DNA from: Cyclospora cayetanensis
Lineage: Eukaryota; Apicomplexa; Conoidasida; Eucoccidiorida; Eimeriidae
Assembly (NCBI RefSeq): GCF_002999335.1
Contig: NW_020312095.1
Location: 37,334 to 101,333 of the forward strand
Length of the DNA: 64,000 bases
Direction of reading: 5' to 3'
The position numbers and the translations under genes are program-made. Numbering within the stretch: position 1 is the first letter of the stretch; every line of letters starts with the position of its first letter. Under the pieces are notes generated by a model, which saw only the letters and a list, made by a program, of their open reading frames with translations, had not been told where the DNA came from and did not search any database. Shown in pieces: positions 48,487 to 59,092 of the stretch.

Positions 48487-51400
48487 GTGCCTTGTCTAGC
48501 ATCCTCTCAGTCAAAGTTGAACGCCAGTTGCCTTTCGCACTGTACGGCACCTTGTAGGAGTCGAAATATTGCATTCTTTGGTCACACGTCAGGTTCGCCG
48601 TTCTTGAACCCCTCTAGTGCTCTCAGCGTATCGATGGAGATGTCGGACCACCGGTCCGACTTAGTGGCTACCCAACACGGGAGTCTCCCACAGTCCCTGG
48701 CAGCTGCAGAAAGGAAGCCTGCAGAACACGCCCACCAAACATGTACTTTGCCACCTTTTCTACAAGTATCTTCAGCACAACAGAGCATGGGTCCCCCAGG
48801 AGGTGTGCCAGAGGATGCAGATCACAGCTTTGCTGACCAAAAAGGGCAATGCCACGAAGAACCCGATCACCAAAAAAACGCCAGTTCATTCTCCCTCTCC
48901 AAATCAAGCACGGACCAGCGCCATGATGATGCTGATTCCTGCACACACACTGATACTGGTAAAATTCAGTCGCACAACTCAAAGGATGACATACAGAAGC
49001 ACGAGCAGCATAAAAGATTTCCAAAATTCCCGCCTCAGCGGGACATACAGAAGAAGTCTACCGGACAGAGCTTATATAAAATTGGCGGATCACCAGGACC
49101 TATTTTTAAACAGAGGGGGCCCCAGCGATGGGATTTCGCTAACTGCATCCCTGTGGATGTGTCTTGTCATTCGTTGGCCGACGACCCTCTCGCAGTATGT
49201 TCTAGCAGTGATGGTGTACTGCTGCTAGTACACTCACACACTGGAGTGCTCCGTTTGGTCAAATGCTCATGCCACAAGACTGTGGAAGGTCTTACAGCAG
49301 CTAGTGAAAGACTGGACTCAAGGCTGCAAGCCACTTGCGATAGCAAGGTACTGTTGGTTATTTCTGGAGCAGTACCCCTAACTAAGCGCCCTCAGGGCGA
49401 GCTGGGTTTAGTAAATGTGAGTGGAGACGCGATAATGCTGGTGGGCGAGGCAGAAGACCTTGAGGCACGAAAACCTGCCCGGCTTATTGTGCATTACCTC
49501 GGCAGCCACAAGAAGCATCAAACCGAAAATACGGACGATGTGGTTACAATTAGTGCTCTAAGAAAGTTGCCAGTCAGCATGCACAAAGAAGCTCCAAGAC
49601 CTAGATCCTTCTACACCGTGGTGTTTGACGAAAAACGGCAGGCAATAGTTTTGTTTGGGGGTGCAGGATCACCAGGAAGCGGTAATAACTCCGACAGCTT
49701 CTTTGAGGGGGACGACACGGGATTCCTGCCTTCAACGTGGCAGACTTTTGATGACTTGTGGAGATATTCTATTCTTTCCGGTCAATGGGTGCAGCATTGC
49801 CGGAAACAGCCGCAGGAGACACCTTGCCCTTCAGGCGAAGCTGGAATTTTCAGAGAGCAAGATCTCGTGTCGTTGTGGCCACCGCCAGTGGCAGGCCATT
49901 CTGCGGCAACGTGGGAGAGACGCATGTGGGTGTTTGGCGGATGTGTTCAAAATTTTATGGATAAAAGTACACCCCCTAGAAGTGCTGCTATCGCCGAGCT
50001 ATGGTGCCTGAATCTCGATGGTGGCATGTGGAAGGAGATCCATTCTGCTGGCAAGGCACCAGCTCCACGGTTCCGCCACGCGAGTTCTGTGATTGCTGGA
50101 AATCTGCTTATATACGGAGGTATCGACCACGAAGGCCCAGTATCTGCTGTAGAGAGCTTTTATGCCGCAGATATAGCTGATCCCGATTCAGTTATGTGGA
50201 CTCGAGTAAGTGTACTGGACCCCCTTCCACTTCCGCAGTTCTTCCTTGGAGCAACTACTTCTCGATGGAAAGACGGACACACCGATATGGGGTCCCTTCT
50301 CATATACGGACAGCGGGAGGTTTATCTCATTTGCTCAAAGACGATGAAGCGGCCCGCTCAAATATGCCTGTCAAGAGGTCGCCAGTGCAAGGCCAACACT
50401 TCAGCCGTGGAAGAAGTATACGATACCACTCAACTGGAAGAGCTTCCTGACAAGCAAGAAAACAAAAATTCTGCTCATCAGGAGGCAGCGTATTCGGTAG
50501 ATCGTCTGCAGCATGATGGCTTGTTACCACCGGTCACTTCCACTACACCAGCAGCCGATGACGCGGGGCCAAGTAAAACAAAGGACGAGGCTCTCCAAGC
50601 TGTCACAGGAACACCCAACCGTACGGCGCCTATGCATGCAATGCGGGACATGGCAGGGATGGAGAACAGTGGAAGCCGCCTTCGCTTGCAGATCCTAGCC
50701 ACACCGATGCACCGTTCTGCTCATAGTGCTACTAACGCAAACTCAAAAACGATTCCTGCGACCACGGAGGGAACACACCAGGGCCACAACTTTAGATTGG
50801 ATCTGCTTAGAGCAAACAATACTCCCACGTGGAGTTCTACCATTTCAATGCAGCGGATGAGGACACCCATAATATTTCGAGCAAGATGTCGGGAGAGAAA
50901 TCGAAAGAACAAACATAGCGTAAATTCCCGCAATCATCGATTTGCATCAGCCCAGGGCTATCCAAATAATACCACAACTACGGATTCTCTGATTAGAATC
51001 TCGGGGCCAGCTCACATTGTAGAGCAGTGTTTTAAAGACAAACGAAGATGCCCCTCAACCGGATCATCAAACGGCGCCCACACGACATATGCCCCAGACA
51101 CACAGATAAGCGGTTGTTTGGAAGGTAGCTCTGTATCAAATACGCATGTATCCGATGATGACCTGCACGTGAATATTCGAAGTATTCCTGCCACTACTAC
51201 CGATCCAGCGAGACCAAACGCAGCCACTTGTCCAAACACACCAAGATCTCTCTCACAACAACAGCTTTCTATTCTATTTGCATTGGCGCACCACGCAACA
51301 CTAGGATCCAGTACTGGAACGCAGAAGTATCCTGTGGTGGCGGGAGCTGGTGCAGACCGGCACGCCAGCCTACTACATGCTTTGCATTGGGATCATCGGC

Positions 51401-52842
51401 CTCCGGATCCTGTAGCGCGATGCATTGCCACTGGGATGACGACAGCCGAACAAGTCATTACACTCCCCGTATCGCACCCTACAGCTGCGTTCGACCCGGT
51501 GGCAAGAAACGACTGCCGCTCTGAAAAGCTTCGGGCTTGCGTAGGCTCGTGCACCGCAATGCCGCAACAAACACGGCCATTTAACACGACCAGTTCTCCT
51601 AGATCGTTACGGATATCAAGCCAGCAACTGAGCGAACGGACAACACTTGGGGATAGGCCGTCAAACTCTCTCGCTGGCTCGGGATCCAGTGGTGTGTCAG
51701 CTACAACATTCCGCCCTCTTGGGTCGCTGGTCTCAACTCCCCCCTCCGCCGCACCAGGCTCATGCCCACCAGGGGTATCTACCATCTCGCAATACCCTCA
51801 GCGTAACGTTGACGGCGTCGATTCTCTCATGTGGTGGGTAGCCTTAGGTTCAAGCGCGGAGCGGGCCCATTACATGGCAAATGCGACTGCGGCACGTTCC
51901 AGCATTGCCAGCAGTATCCACTCCAGCGCCTCGATCCAATCCACTAACACCAGCGGTGTTTTAAGAAGTGCCGGTATTGACAGCGTTCAGGCGACTGCGG
52001 GAAACAGTAGATGCAACAGTCATGTAGAAGTAATGCTTCCAGGAAACTCTCCTTTCCAAACGAAACGCCATCTCGCGGCGTCCAGGATGTATGCGTCACT
52101 GATGCCAAATATCCTGTCAGAGGATTCCACAGCTAAACAGTCTTTTCTTCCACCCCTGCCGCGCAACCTTGACCCCAAAACGACTGAGGCTACCGTTGCC
52201 AAATCTTTGGTTGCCCGGCGCGTCGCGCCTCACGCGTTTGCGGCGGAATCCTCGGGGGAAGTAGCTGATGGAGGGCTACCGCTTCCCCGCCCGGCTAGAA
52301 AAGTCAGGAACTCGAATCCGAAAGCCCAACAGACTAACATTAGCAATAGATTAAGAGGCAAAAGCGGGCCACCTACCATGGTCAAACACATTGAAGCTAT
52401 AAGTTGCAAACCAGCCGTACGCCCGACTCAGGCACGCAGGGTGTCACGAACCTCTCAACCGGTTTCCACCAAGACTGTGAGAACAGCAAGTATTCCACAG
52501 CATGGAACTACCCCAACTTACCATCGCACCCTAGGCAGCAAGTTTCGCAAAAAGATGGGCAAAGCAGACGGCATCGCTGCGGGACTTGGTTTGGCTTCTC
52601 GGAAGGCAGCCGTCCCGCCCCAGAATTCGAAAAAGTCACGGATGCCGCAGCTAGCAACTGCTGCTTTAGATGCATACCCATACTCGCATGAACGCCTTTT
52701 GCGGCGTATTGTGGGTTGGCCTTGTGAAGCGATCGCTACCCTCTTAGCGGCAAAGGCTAAAGCAGCCCCACAGTTCATGCACAAGCGAAGTTCAAGCAGC
52801 GTAAAGCCAAGAGGCATGACAAGGAAGAATACTCCAATATAG
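48487..52842 (+). CDS. Kelch-repeat protein with long disordered C-terminus
   Basis: A single long frame, open from 48487, with its first good ATG at 48634 (MEMSDHRSDLV) and a TAG stop at 52840-52842, giving about 1,402 residues from that ATG. An upstream exon supplying a different N-terminus is possible, because the frame is open 5' of the ATG next to pyrimidine-rich AG sites. The kelch region spans about residues 320-570. It shows repeated FGG/YGG-type blades: RSFYTVVFDEKRQAIVLFGG, HSAATWERRMWVFGG and FRHASSVIAGNLLIYGG, with LWRYSILSGQW and LWCLNLDGGMWKEI as the paired outer strands. At least three or four blades are clear, so a small or incomplete propeller is likely. The remaining 830 residues are Ser/Thr/Asn/Pro-rich and basic, with no domain seen. 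Kelch propellers bind partners. The partner is unknown. The last codons, stop and 3' flank are duplicated downstream. Confidence 0.8.
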   Translation: MPCLASSQSKLNASCLSHCTAPCRSRNIAFFGHTSGSPFLNPSSALSVSMEMSDHRSDLVATQHGSLPQSLAAAERKPAEHAHQTCTLPPFLQVSSAQQSMGPPGGVPEDADHSFADQKGQCHEEPDHQKNASSFSLSKSSTDQRHDDADSCTHTDTGKIQSHNSKDDIQKHEQHKRFPKFPPQRDIQKKSTGQSLYKIGGSPGPIFKQRGPQRWDFANCIPVDVSCHSLADDPLAVCSSSDGVLLLVHSHTGVLRLVKCSCHKTVEGLTAASERLDSRLQATCDSKVLLVISGAVPLTKRPQGELGLVNVSGDAIMLVGEAEDLEARKPARLIVHYLGSHKKHQTENTDDVVTISALRKLPVSMHKEAPRPRSFYTVVFDEKRQAIVLFGGAGSPGSGNNSDSFFEGDDTGFLPSTWQTFDDLWRYSILSGQWVQHCRKQPQETPCPSGEAGIFREQDLVSLWPPPVAGHSAATWERRMWVFGGCVQNFMDKSTPPRSAAIAELWCLNLDGGMWKEIHSAGKAPAPRFRHASSVIAGNLLIYGGIDHEGPVSAVESFYAADIADPDSVMWTRVSVLDPLPLPQFFLGATTSRWKDGHTDMGSLLIYGQREVYLICSKTMKRPAQICLSRGRQCKANTSAVEEVYDTTQLEELPDKQENKNSAHQEAAYSVDRLQHDGLLPPVTSTTPAADDAGPSKTKDEALQAVTGTPNRTAPMHAMRDMAGMENSGSRLRLQILATPMHRSAHSATNANSKTIPATTEGTHQGHNFRLDLLRANNTPTWSSTISMQRMRTPIIFRARCRERNRKNKHSVNSRNHRFASAQGYPNNTTTTDSLIRISGPAHIVEQCFKDKRRCPSTGSSNGAHTTYAPDTQISGCLEGSSVSNTHVSDDDLHVNIRSIPATTTDPARPNAATCPNTPRSLSQQQLSILFALAHHATLGSSTGTQKYPVVAGAGADRHASLLHALHWDHRPPDPVARCIATGMTTAEQVITLPVSHPTAAFDPVARNDCRSEKLRACVGSCTAMPQQTRPFNTTSSPRSLRISSQQLSERTTLGDRPSNSLAGSGSSGVSATTFRPLGSLVSTPPSAAPGSCPPGVSTISQYPQRNVDGVDSLMWWVALGSSAERAHYMANATAARSSIASSIHSSASIQSTNTSGVLRSAGIDSVQATAGNSRCNSHVEVMLPGNSPFQTKRHLAASRMYASLMPNILSEDSTAKQSFLPPLPRNLDPKTTEATVAKSLVARRVAPHAFAAESSGEVADGGLPLPRPARKVRNSNPKAQQTNISNRLRGKSGPPTMVKHIEAISCKPAVRPTQARRVSRTSQPVSTKTVRTASIPQHGTTPTYHRTLGSKFRKKMGKADGIAAGLGLASRKAAVPPQNSKKSRMPQLATAALDAYPYSHERLLRRIVGWPCEAIATLLAAKAKAAPQFMHKRSSSSVKPRGMTRKNTPI

Positions 52843-53014
52843 GCTGCTTCCTCCACCAGTACTGATTACCCTCTATGCCAACTCAACTAGTTTTTTGTTC
52901 ATGCACAAGCAAAGTTCAAGCAGCGTAAAGCCAAGAGGCATGACAAGGAAGAATACTCCAATATAGGCTGCTTCCTCCACCAGTACTGATTACCCTCTAT
53001 GCCAACTCAACTAG
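52773..53014. repeat. 118-bp direct repeat across the kelch stop codon
   Basis: Copy 1 is 52773-52890, copy 2 is 52897-53014, separated by six T residues (period 124). Only one mismatch was noticed (G in copy 1, A in copy 2, in the 5' part). The unit covers the last 22-23 codons of the kelch gene, its TAG stop and about 48 bases of 3' flank. Copy 2 therefore repeats a non-translated copy of the C-terminus. Confidence 0.95.
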
Positions 53015-54111
53015 GTGGTTGGGACGTGCTATCCGACATAAGCTCGCTCAACAGAGGGACATAATGGATCGGCTTAATCGGGCGCTCCAGATGACGCAGC
53101 TTTGGTCCGGCAGCCAGCCCTTAGTGGTGCTCTGACTCCGACCAGTACCCCTTTTGTGGATCTTCATATCCAGTGTTGTGCAGGTAGAGCGTTGTGACTG
53201 AGGGCCTCACTGCAACTACACCAAGCAACAGAGGCTACCCAAACTCTTTTAAATGCGCGGGTCAACATGAGCTCCTACGCATGTGCCTTTTGTATGGGGC
53301 CTGTGTTAAGCACGACTTGGAACGGTATCCTGTACTATATCCTCCGCGAGTGGAGACCTTAACGCAGTGGCGCACTGAGCATGTCTGTCACATCAGGTGA
53401 TGACAGAAAAAATTGAAGGCTTTGCCAATTCTAATTATTTCGTCCCCTTTTGTGAGCTCGGAGAATGTTATGACTACCTAACCCTGAAGCTCACGTTTGC
53501 CACAGCTTTCGCTTTCCCGGACGACCGCGACACTCCTTTAGGCCCGCAGTGTATGTATCAAGCTAAGGTGCTTCAACATAGTGTGATCCACCTCCAGTTG
53601 CGCAGCGCTTAAAATATGGCCATTTGCAAATGCTGTTGTGGCTGCATACATTAGGAGTCGAGCAACAAATTGTCACACAGTTCAACAGCATTTCCTATTC
53701 GCGCACAATTGTGACTAATCTGCCATGATATAAGGCTTGTTTTAGGTGTTCATATGGATGCCACACATTTTTTGGGCTTTTCATGTCGTTTTATAGTTCC
53801 GTCGTGCACACTAAGTATAGCGGCTATTGACTCATGGGAAGGGAGCTGTTAGGTAAATATAAAATGCCTCCCCATAGAATAAGATGCCCTATTGGTGCTA
53901 GCTGCAAATAAAATCAATAATTATTGCTGGGAGTGGCTTAAGCGCCGCAGACGAGACTTGCGCCCCTTGAGGTCGCTGTTGGCAGCCCGCCTGTGCATGG
54001 CGCTCCACGCCTGTCGGTGCACTTCATGCAGAAGACCTTAAACGTATAGCATCTATGAAAAACCTGCTTTAGTTGTATTACTAGAAAGGAGGGTAAGCGG
54101 ATCGAAGGAAA
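53015..54111. other. Spacer between the kelch and coiled-coil genes
   Basis: Both flanking genes are on the plus strand, so this holds the kelch 3' UTR and the coiled-coil promoter. Open frames are short (68-71 codons), with no motifs. The last 400 bases are AT-rich. Confidence 0.5.
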
Positions 54112-55411
54112 ATGTCGACAGCGAAGGCTACTCCTTCCTCGCCAGCACACGGCGATACTTGCTCTTTCGCAAGGTCACTTGATGGTGGCACCACATCCCT
54201 AAAGGAGCTCCGAAACCAGATTGCAGTTCAATCTGGGAGACTCATTCTTGTTAGCGAAAAGGAGTACAGAAATGGCTACAGTGTGTTCTACCAGGTACAA
54301 TATTTTGTCTCCTGGCTTGCATATTTGGTCCTTATCAGACCAACCGGTTGCACATATCTCAGTAGCTCACGTAACGATTATTTTACTATGTATTGTTCTG
54401 GACTCAAGAAGAAGACCGCACTACCTGCTCCTTGGGGTCATGTGTTGTTCCTTGTTGTGTGCAGCCAGCAGCCAGCTCGGCCAGCATCTGCAGAAAATAC
54501 TATGGCGAAGTACTGCAGCGGTGGCAGCGTCGTCACAGTGGTAATGACCGGACTTGCTCCGAACGCAAATTGATCGAGGCTGCTGCTCGTCGTGCCATGC
54601 TTCGGCAAGCTGAACTCGAGAGACTGGCAAGGCAGATGCAGCTCATTGAAAAAGTTCATGGGAAGAAACAGGAACTCTTCGAGCTTAAATGTGCACAGGC
54701 ACAACAGGCAAGCGGAAGAGACCGCACAAAAGCAGGCTAGTCAAAATATAACTTAAAATCAGACAAGCATTGTTAAACCGTAGCAGGGAAAGCATGAGGT
54801 CCTTGGTGATCTGTTGCTCCTAGACACTCGAATCAAAGGTCCTCGAGGCGTGGCAGCGCCGGATCGAGCAGCAGAAGGAACTGAAACAAAAGCTCCTCAA
54901 ACAAGCAAAGAAAAGCGCGAGGTTGGCAGCGCATCACAAAGTGTTCCGGTGACGCACATAACATGCAGTCCGCCTGATACTGTCAATATTTCATGAGCAC
55001 CCTCCTTTTCGTCGAAACGTGACTAGCCTCCATATTCAGATAGCAGTCTACGGAAACAGGTTCAGTACCATAGCAAATAACCTTGTACCTTCATGTGCCC
55101 ACAACGATTTATGATGCGTAGAAGGTTTCTCAAACTTGCACCATTTTCACTCTTTTCCGGGCAAGCGAAAGCTTGGAATACTGAAGCGCTTTTCGATGGG
55201 AATATCTCCTGTGTGAGTCAGGTGCCGCGAAGAGCTGGAGCGCCGCGCAGTAGAGCTCCGCAACCGCATTGAAGCCAGAGAGAAGCAGGCCTATGCCTTG
55301 CGTTGCGAGCACCTCCAGAGGATCCGCAGGAAATGCGTGGCCACAGCAGAGAGAAGCAGCATGGCTTCAACCGTAACAAGTGAGGACAGGCGTTCTAAAG
55401 GTGCCACGTGA
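54112..55411 (+). CDS. Small coiled-coil protein, 4 exons
   Basis: Proposed exons are 54112-54294, 54465-54707, 54824-54948 and 55222-55411 (TGA stop), giving 246 residues with all phases agreeing. The product starts MSTAKATPSSP. From about residue 60 it is a nearly continuous, highly charged helix rich in Glu, Lys, Arg and Gln: RKYYGEVLQRWQRR, LRQAELERLARQMQLIEK, VLEAWQRRIEQQKELKQKLL and CREELERRAVELRNRIEARE. This is typical of a long coiled coil, of the kind seen in cytoskeletal or basal-body proteins. No specific family is recognised. The second intron appears to use a GC donor (CAG|GCAAGC) with a TAG acceptor. An alternative GT donor at 54691 changes the frame of exon 3 and loses the coiled coil. 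Exon 3 also has an open alternative frame, but only the coiled-coil frame continues sensibly into exon 4. The next gene is convergent. Confidence 0.7.
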
Positions 55412-56221
55412 CAAACTAATGCACCCTTCTTCCCCCTGCAAAATGTGCTTTTTAATTCCCTGGGGAACCAAATTTTACAGCGGCGAGGGACCCTCGCTGT
55501 ATCTCCTCTCCCCCACCAACCCCCCTAGGAGGCAAGATACAGCGTGCGAAGGGGCAAGTGCTAGTACAGTTTAAGACCCGCTACTCAGGCTCATCAGTTT
55601 GTGCAGGCCCCCCTGTATTTCTTGCTGCAAAAATATGCCCTTTTCTCTATGTGCGCGAGCGCGATGTCGCAGCTGAAGCCTAGAAGCGCGCTCTCGGGGA
55701 CTGTCTTTTGCGCATCCCGTTCGAAAAAACGGAGCACATCGTTTTTGTTTTGGTAGTTGGGCTCACACAGAACCATCAACTGCCCAGTTGTCTTTCGTGC
55801 CGGCCTTCAATAACTCTGTTTTTCCTGCCAAGGCCGGCGGTACTGCCCGCTGCTGAGGCAGAACCTCCAAGGAGCATCAGATGATGCGCGGGCGGCTAAA
55901 TATGGTAGCAGCCTGATGATATGGTAGCAGCCTGATGAGCCGTCGCTGTGAATTGTTTTACCATTTTCGGCTTCCTCGTTGGAAGGCGGGTGCGTGCGTC
56001 TGTGCGTGCCTACGCTGATCGAACACTGCTCCTCATTTCTGCACACCGAGCAGCTAAATTTGCCCTTTATAGCGCCCCTTTAGGTCCCCTAGACCCTCCC
56101 CCTTCAAAGCACATGCACATAAGGTTGGACAGGTTTGGAGCGATCTCCCAAATATAAAGTACACTGAGAGGCAGGAGGCGGAGCTCAGAAGTCCCTCCAC
56201 GGCTGCTGCCGTAGTTGCACC
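55412..56221. other. Convergent intergenic region
   Basis: This holds the 3' ends of the coiled-coil gene (plus) and the SAPS-like gene (minus). A 19-base unit is tandemly duplicated at 55900-55937. No gene is seen. Confidence 0.5.
55900..55937. repeat. 19-bp tandem duplication
   Basis: Two adjacent copies of ATATGGTAGCAGCCTGATG, starting at 55900 and 55919, lie in the convergent spacer. Confidence 0.9.
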
Positions 56222-59053
56222 TCATCGCGCCTCTTCTCCCACGAGGTGAGGAGTTATGAGGCAGGGATCGGACTGTCGGATCTGTTCGCTATGCTCTACC
56301 AGCTGAGTGGGCGTCGAAGCAAGACGCGGTTGATGGCCATGGGAGGCGTGATGGCTACCCTCCTTCTTGCGCTGATGCCCCCATAACACAGACACACAGA
56401 CAACACACACGCAAACAGAGCGTCGCGTAAAAGGCTATCTCTAGAAAGCACTGCAGCTGCGTTCGCCGAGGCGAAAGATGCTTTGGGCTTACCTTCTTTT
56501 CTGACTTGCTCTTTCGATGCTTCCCCTAAAAGGGCGCCCACACCACAACTTCGCACCAGTTCTTACATGTGCCCACTTCTCGATACGTCACGCAATTATT
56601 CTACATGCAGGAAATACCGAGTCGTCCCTGCAAGACTCGAGCGCATGCATCTTCCCTGCAGTGCCATGCTCTCAGTGTCTGATGCATGCGGCATGAAGCG
56701 CTGCCAGCCACCGGTGCAAGGAAGTGCATCTGTACCTCTCGCTGATGCTGCAGCTTCTCCTGCCGCTTCCTCTCTTCCTTCACTCTCCTAGCTTCATCAA
56801 CAGGCATGAAGTTGCTAGGGTCCGTCAGATCCAGGAAAGGGCCACGCCGCTGTTTTCTGCGGCCACAAAATGCAAGCGACTCGCTCACAGAGTTGTTGTG
56901 CTGCAGTCGCGAACGTCAGAAATCGTATCGACGCAATACAGTGCTCTACGCAGGTTCACTCTTGGCGGAACTGCACTCTCTAGCGGAGGCGAGCAGCCTA
57001 AGAGCTCTTCCTTCACATAGCAAACCATACGGCAGGAATCGTGCCGAACAAACACACAAACAGACAGATACACAGACAGACACAAACAGACAAACACAAA
57101 CACAAACAGACGGACGAGAGAAACCCCAATAAAGGCGCCATGCGTCAAAGTGCATCGCTCAAGGCCCCTTAAGCCGCAACCCTCCTTACGATATGAAGCG
57201 CTGCAGCTTTTGCCATTTCCGAGACTGCAGCAAAAACTGCGTCACGAACGTCCCGTGGGAGCTTGCGGAGAACTCCGAACTCCGGCGTGCAGTAGTATCC
57301 TTAGAGACAGCACTTTCCCTTTCGCTGCAGCTGTCGCTTTCGCTGCTGCTTTCGCTGCTGCTCTCGCTGCTCCTGCTGCCGTCGTCTCTGTAGCTGAAGG
57401 GAGGCGAGGGAACACGCGCACTTTTCTCCGCAGCCAGTCCAGAATTTTCAATTGAACTTGGCAGCAAGGACAGCTCTCCCGTTCCCGTAGCTGCCGCGGC
57501 ATGTGCCAGCCGCGCTGCAGCGTCTGACCGTGCTCCTGGTGTTGCGGATGTGGAATCTGAGAGGCGTGGGGGAGATGTTGGCATCTGAAGAATGATTGTT
57601 GCTGTGAGAAAGCGGTCCTGCTGCAACGCCGTCTCTGCGAAAAACTGCGGGCGCGATAGCTGCGCAGCAGCGGCACTTGCCACAGCTGCCATGGTTCGCT
57701 GCATGCAACAAAAACACCATGAGGCACATGTGCCAGGGCATGCTCTTCCTCGCAGGCATCAGGTATGCGGCATGTGCCTTGAGGGCACCCAGGGAGCCAA
57801 AAAGCAGAAGAACGGAAAAGAAGGCGGGATGTAGGGACAGGCATGCCATTAAATCATGCGCAAAAAGCCACAGCGCAGTTGGTAGCGTCCCGATGCACGA
57901 AAGGCGTGAAAGGTATTTTTTATTGAAATACATATCGCCGCTAAGAGGCAGGCTGAGAGAGAGGGAGAGAGAGATAGGGGGGAGAGAAGGCCATGAAAAA
58001 GGTCAGCATTGAGGGTGCGCTATAGTGGTCAAAGGCAGCAGCAGATATTGATCGCGTCGTTCGCGTGCGGCGGGGGGGTGGGGGTTGAAAGTGCACCCGA
58101 AGGTGAGCGCGCATGCATGGATGCATGCATGCAAGGAGCTGTTCTGTACCTCTGCAGGAACATGCAGCACGCTGGCTTGGCTCGAAGCCACAGGAGATGC
58201 GGGAGGCGAGAAATGATCAAAATCAATCTCCATGGGCTGCGTTCCGTCTGGCCCTCTATAGTGCAGTACAGCAGGGCCTAGCGCAGAGTCTGATGACAAT
58301 TCTCCTGATTCATCCTGTGGCGCTTCCGCTTCTTCTGCTCCTCCCGTTCCATCTGCTGCAGCTGCTGCAGATGGCGACTCTACTTTGCTGAAGCCACTTT
58401 CCGTCTGGCGCTGCTCATCAGAGGCGGCTGGGTCTGAACCAGCACGCGAAAAGCCGGGATGTGCAGGCGTGTGGTGCTCTGCTGTGGAGACGTGTCGCTG
58501 GACGGGCTGCTGCTGTGCGCATGCAGCGAAGAAAGCAGCGCCTTCCGCGCTTAGGCTGACGTTGTTGTAAGCAGTCGGATTCGAGCTGTTCCCTGGGGAT
58601 ATCTGGCCACTAGGTCGTTCTGCTGCGCCGATATCTGGCAAGACGGACTGTGCAGCCTTCTCAAGTGCATGCGTCTCCCTGCTGCTCTCGAGCTGTTTCC
58701 GCATCTGTTGGGGGTATTGCTGCGAGTGCTGCTTCTGCTGCAGGTGATGACCTTCGTGCCCAGAGAGACGCGCAACGGGGTTGGGGGAGAAGCAGGCTCT
58801 GGGTGAGTCACTACTTGCCTCAAGCAGCAGCGGCAATCCCCCAACCCTGTGAGCGCCTCCTTCAGAAGCTGATGCAGCAGCTGGCAAGAGGGGAATAACA
58901 GGCAGTAGGGCGTGCGGCAGAGCTGCGGGGGAGACTGTGGAGACGGCAGCCGTCACTGTGCCGCTCGAGCTTTTTGCGGGAGCTGCAGCAGATGTCACGG
59001 AGGCCTCCTTGCCGCTGCCGTGAGGCGAAAAAAGCTTCAACGCCAGCGCGTGT

Positions 59054-59092
<39 letters not shown>

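Noticed and set aside
54814..54996. Alternative frame through exon 3 of the coiled-coil gene, reached from a GT donor at 54691
   Set aside because: It loses the coiled coil and does not continue into the fourth exon.
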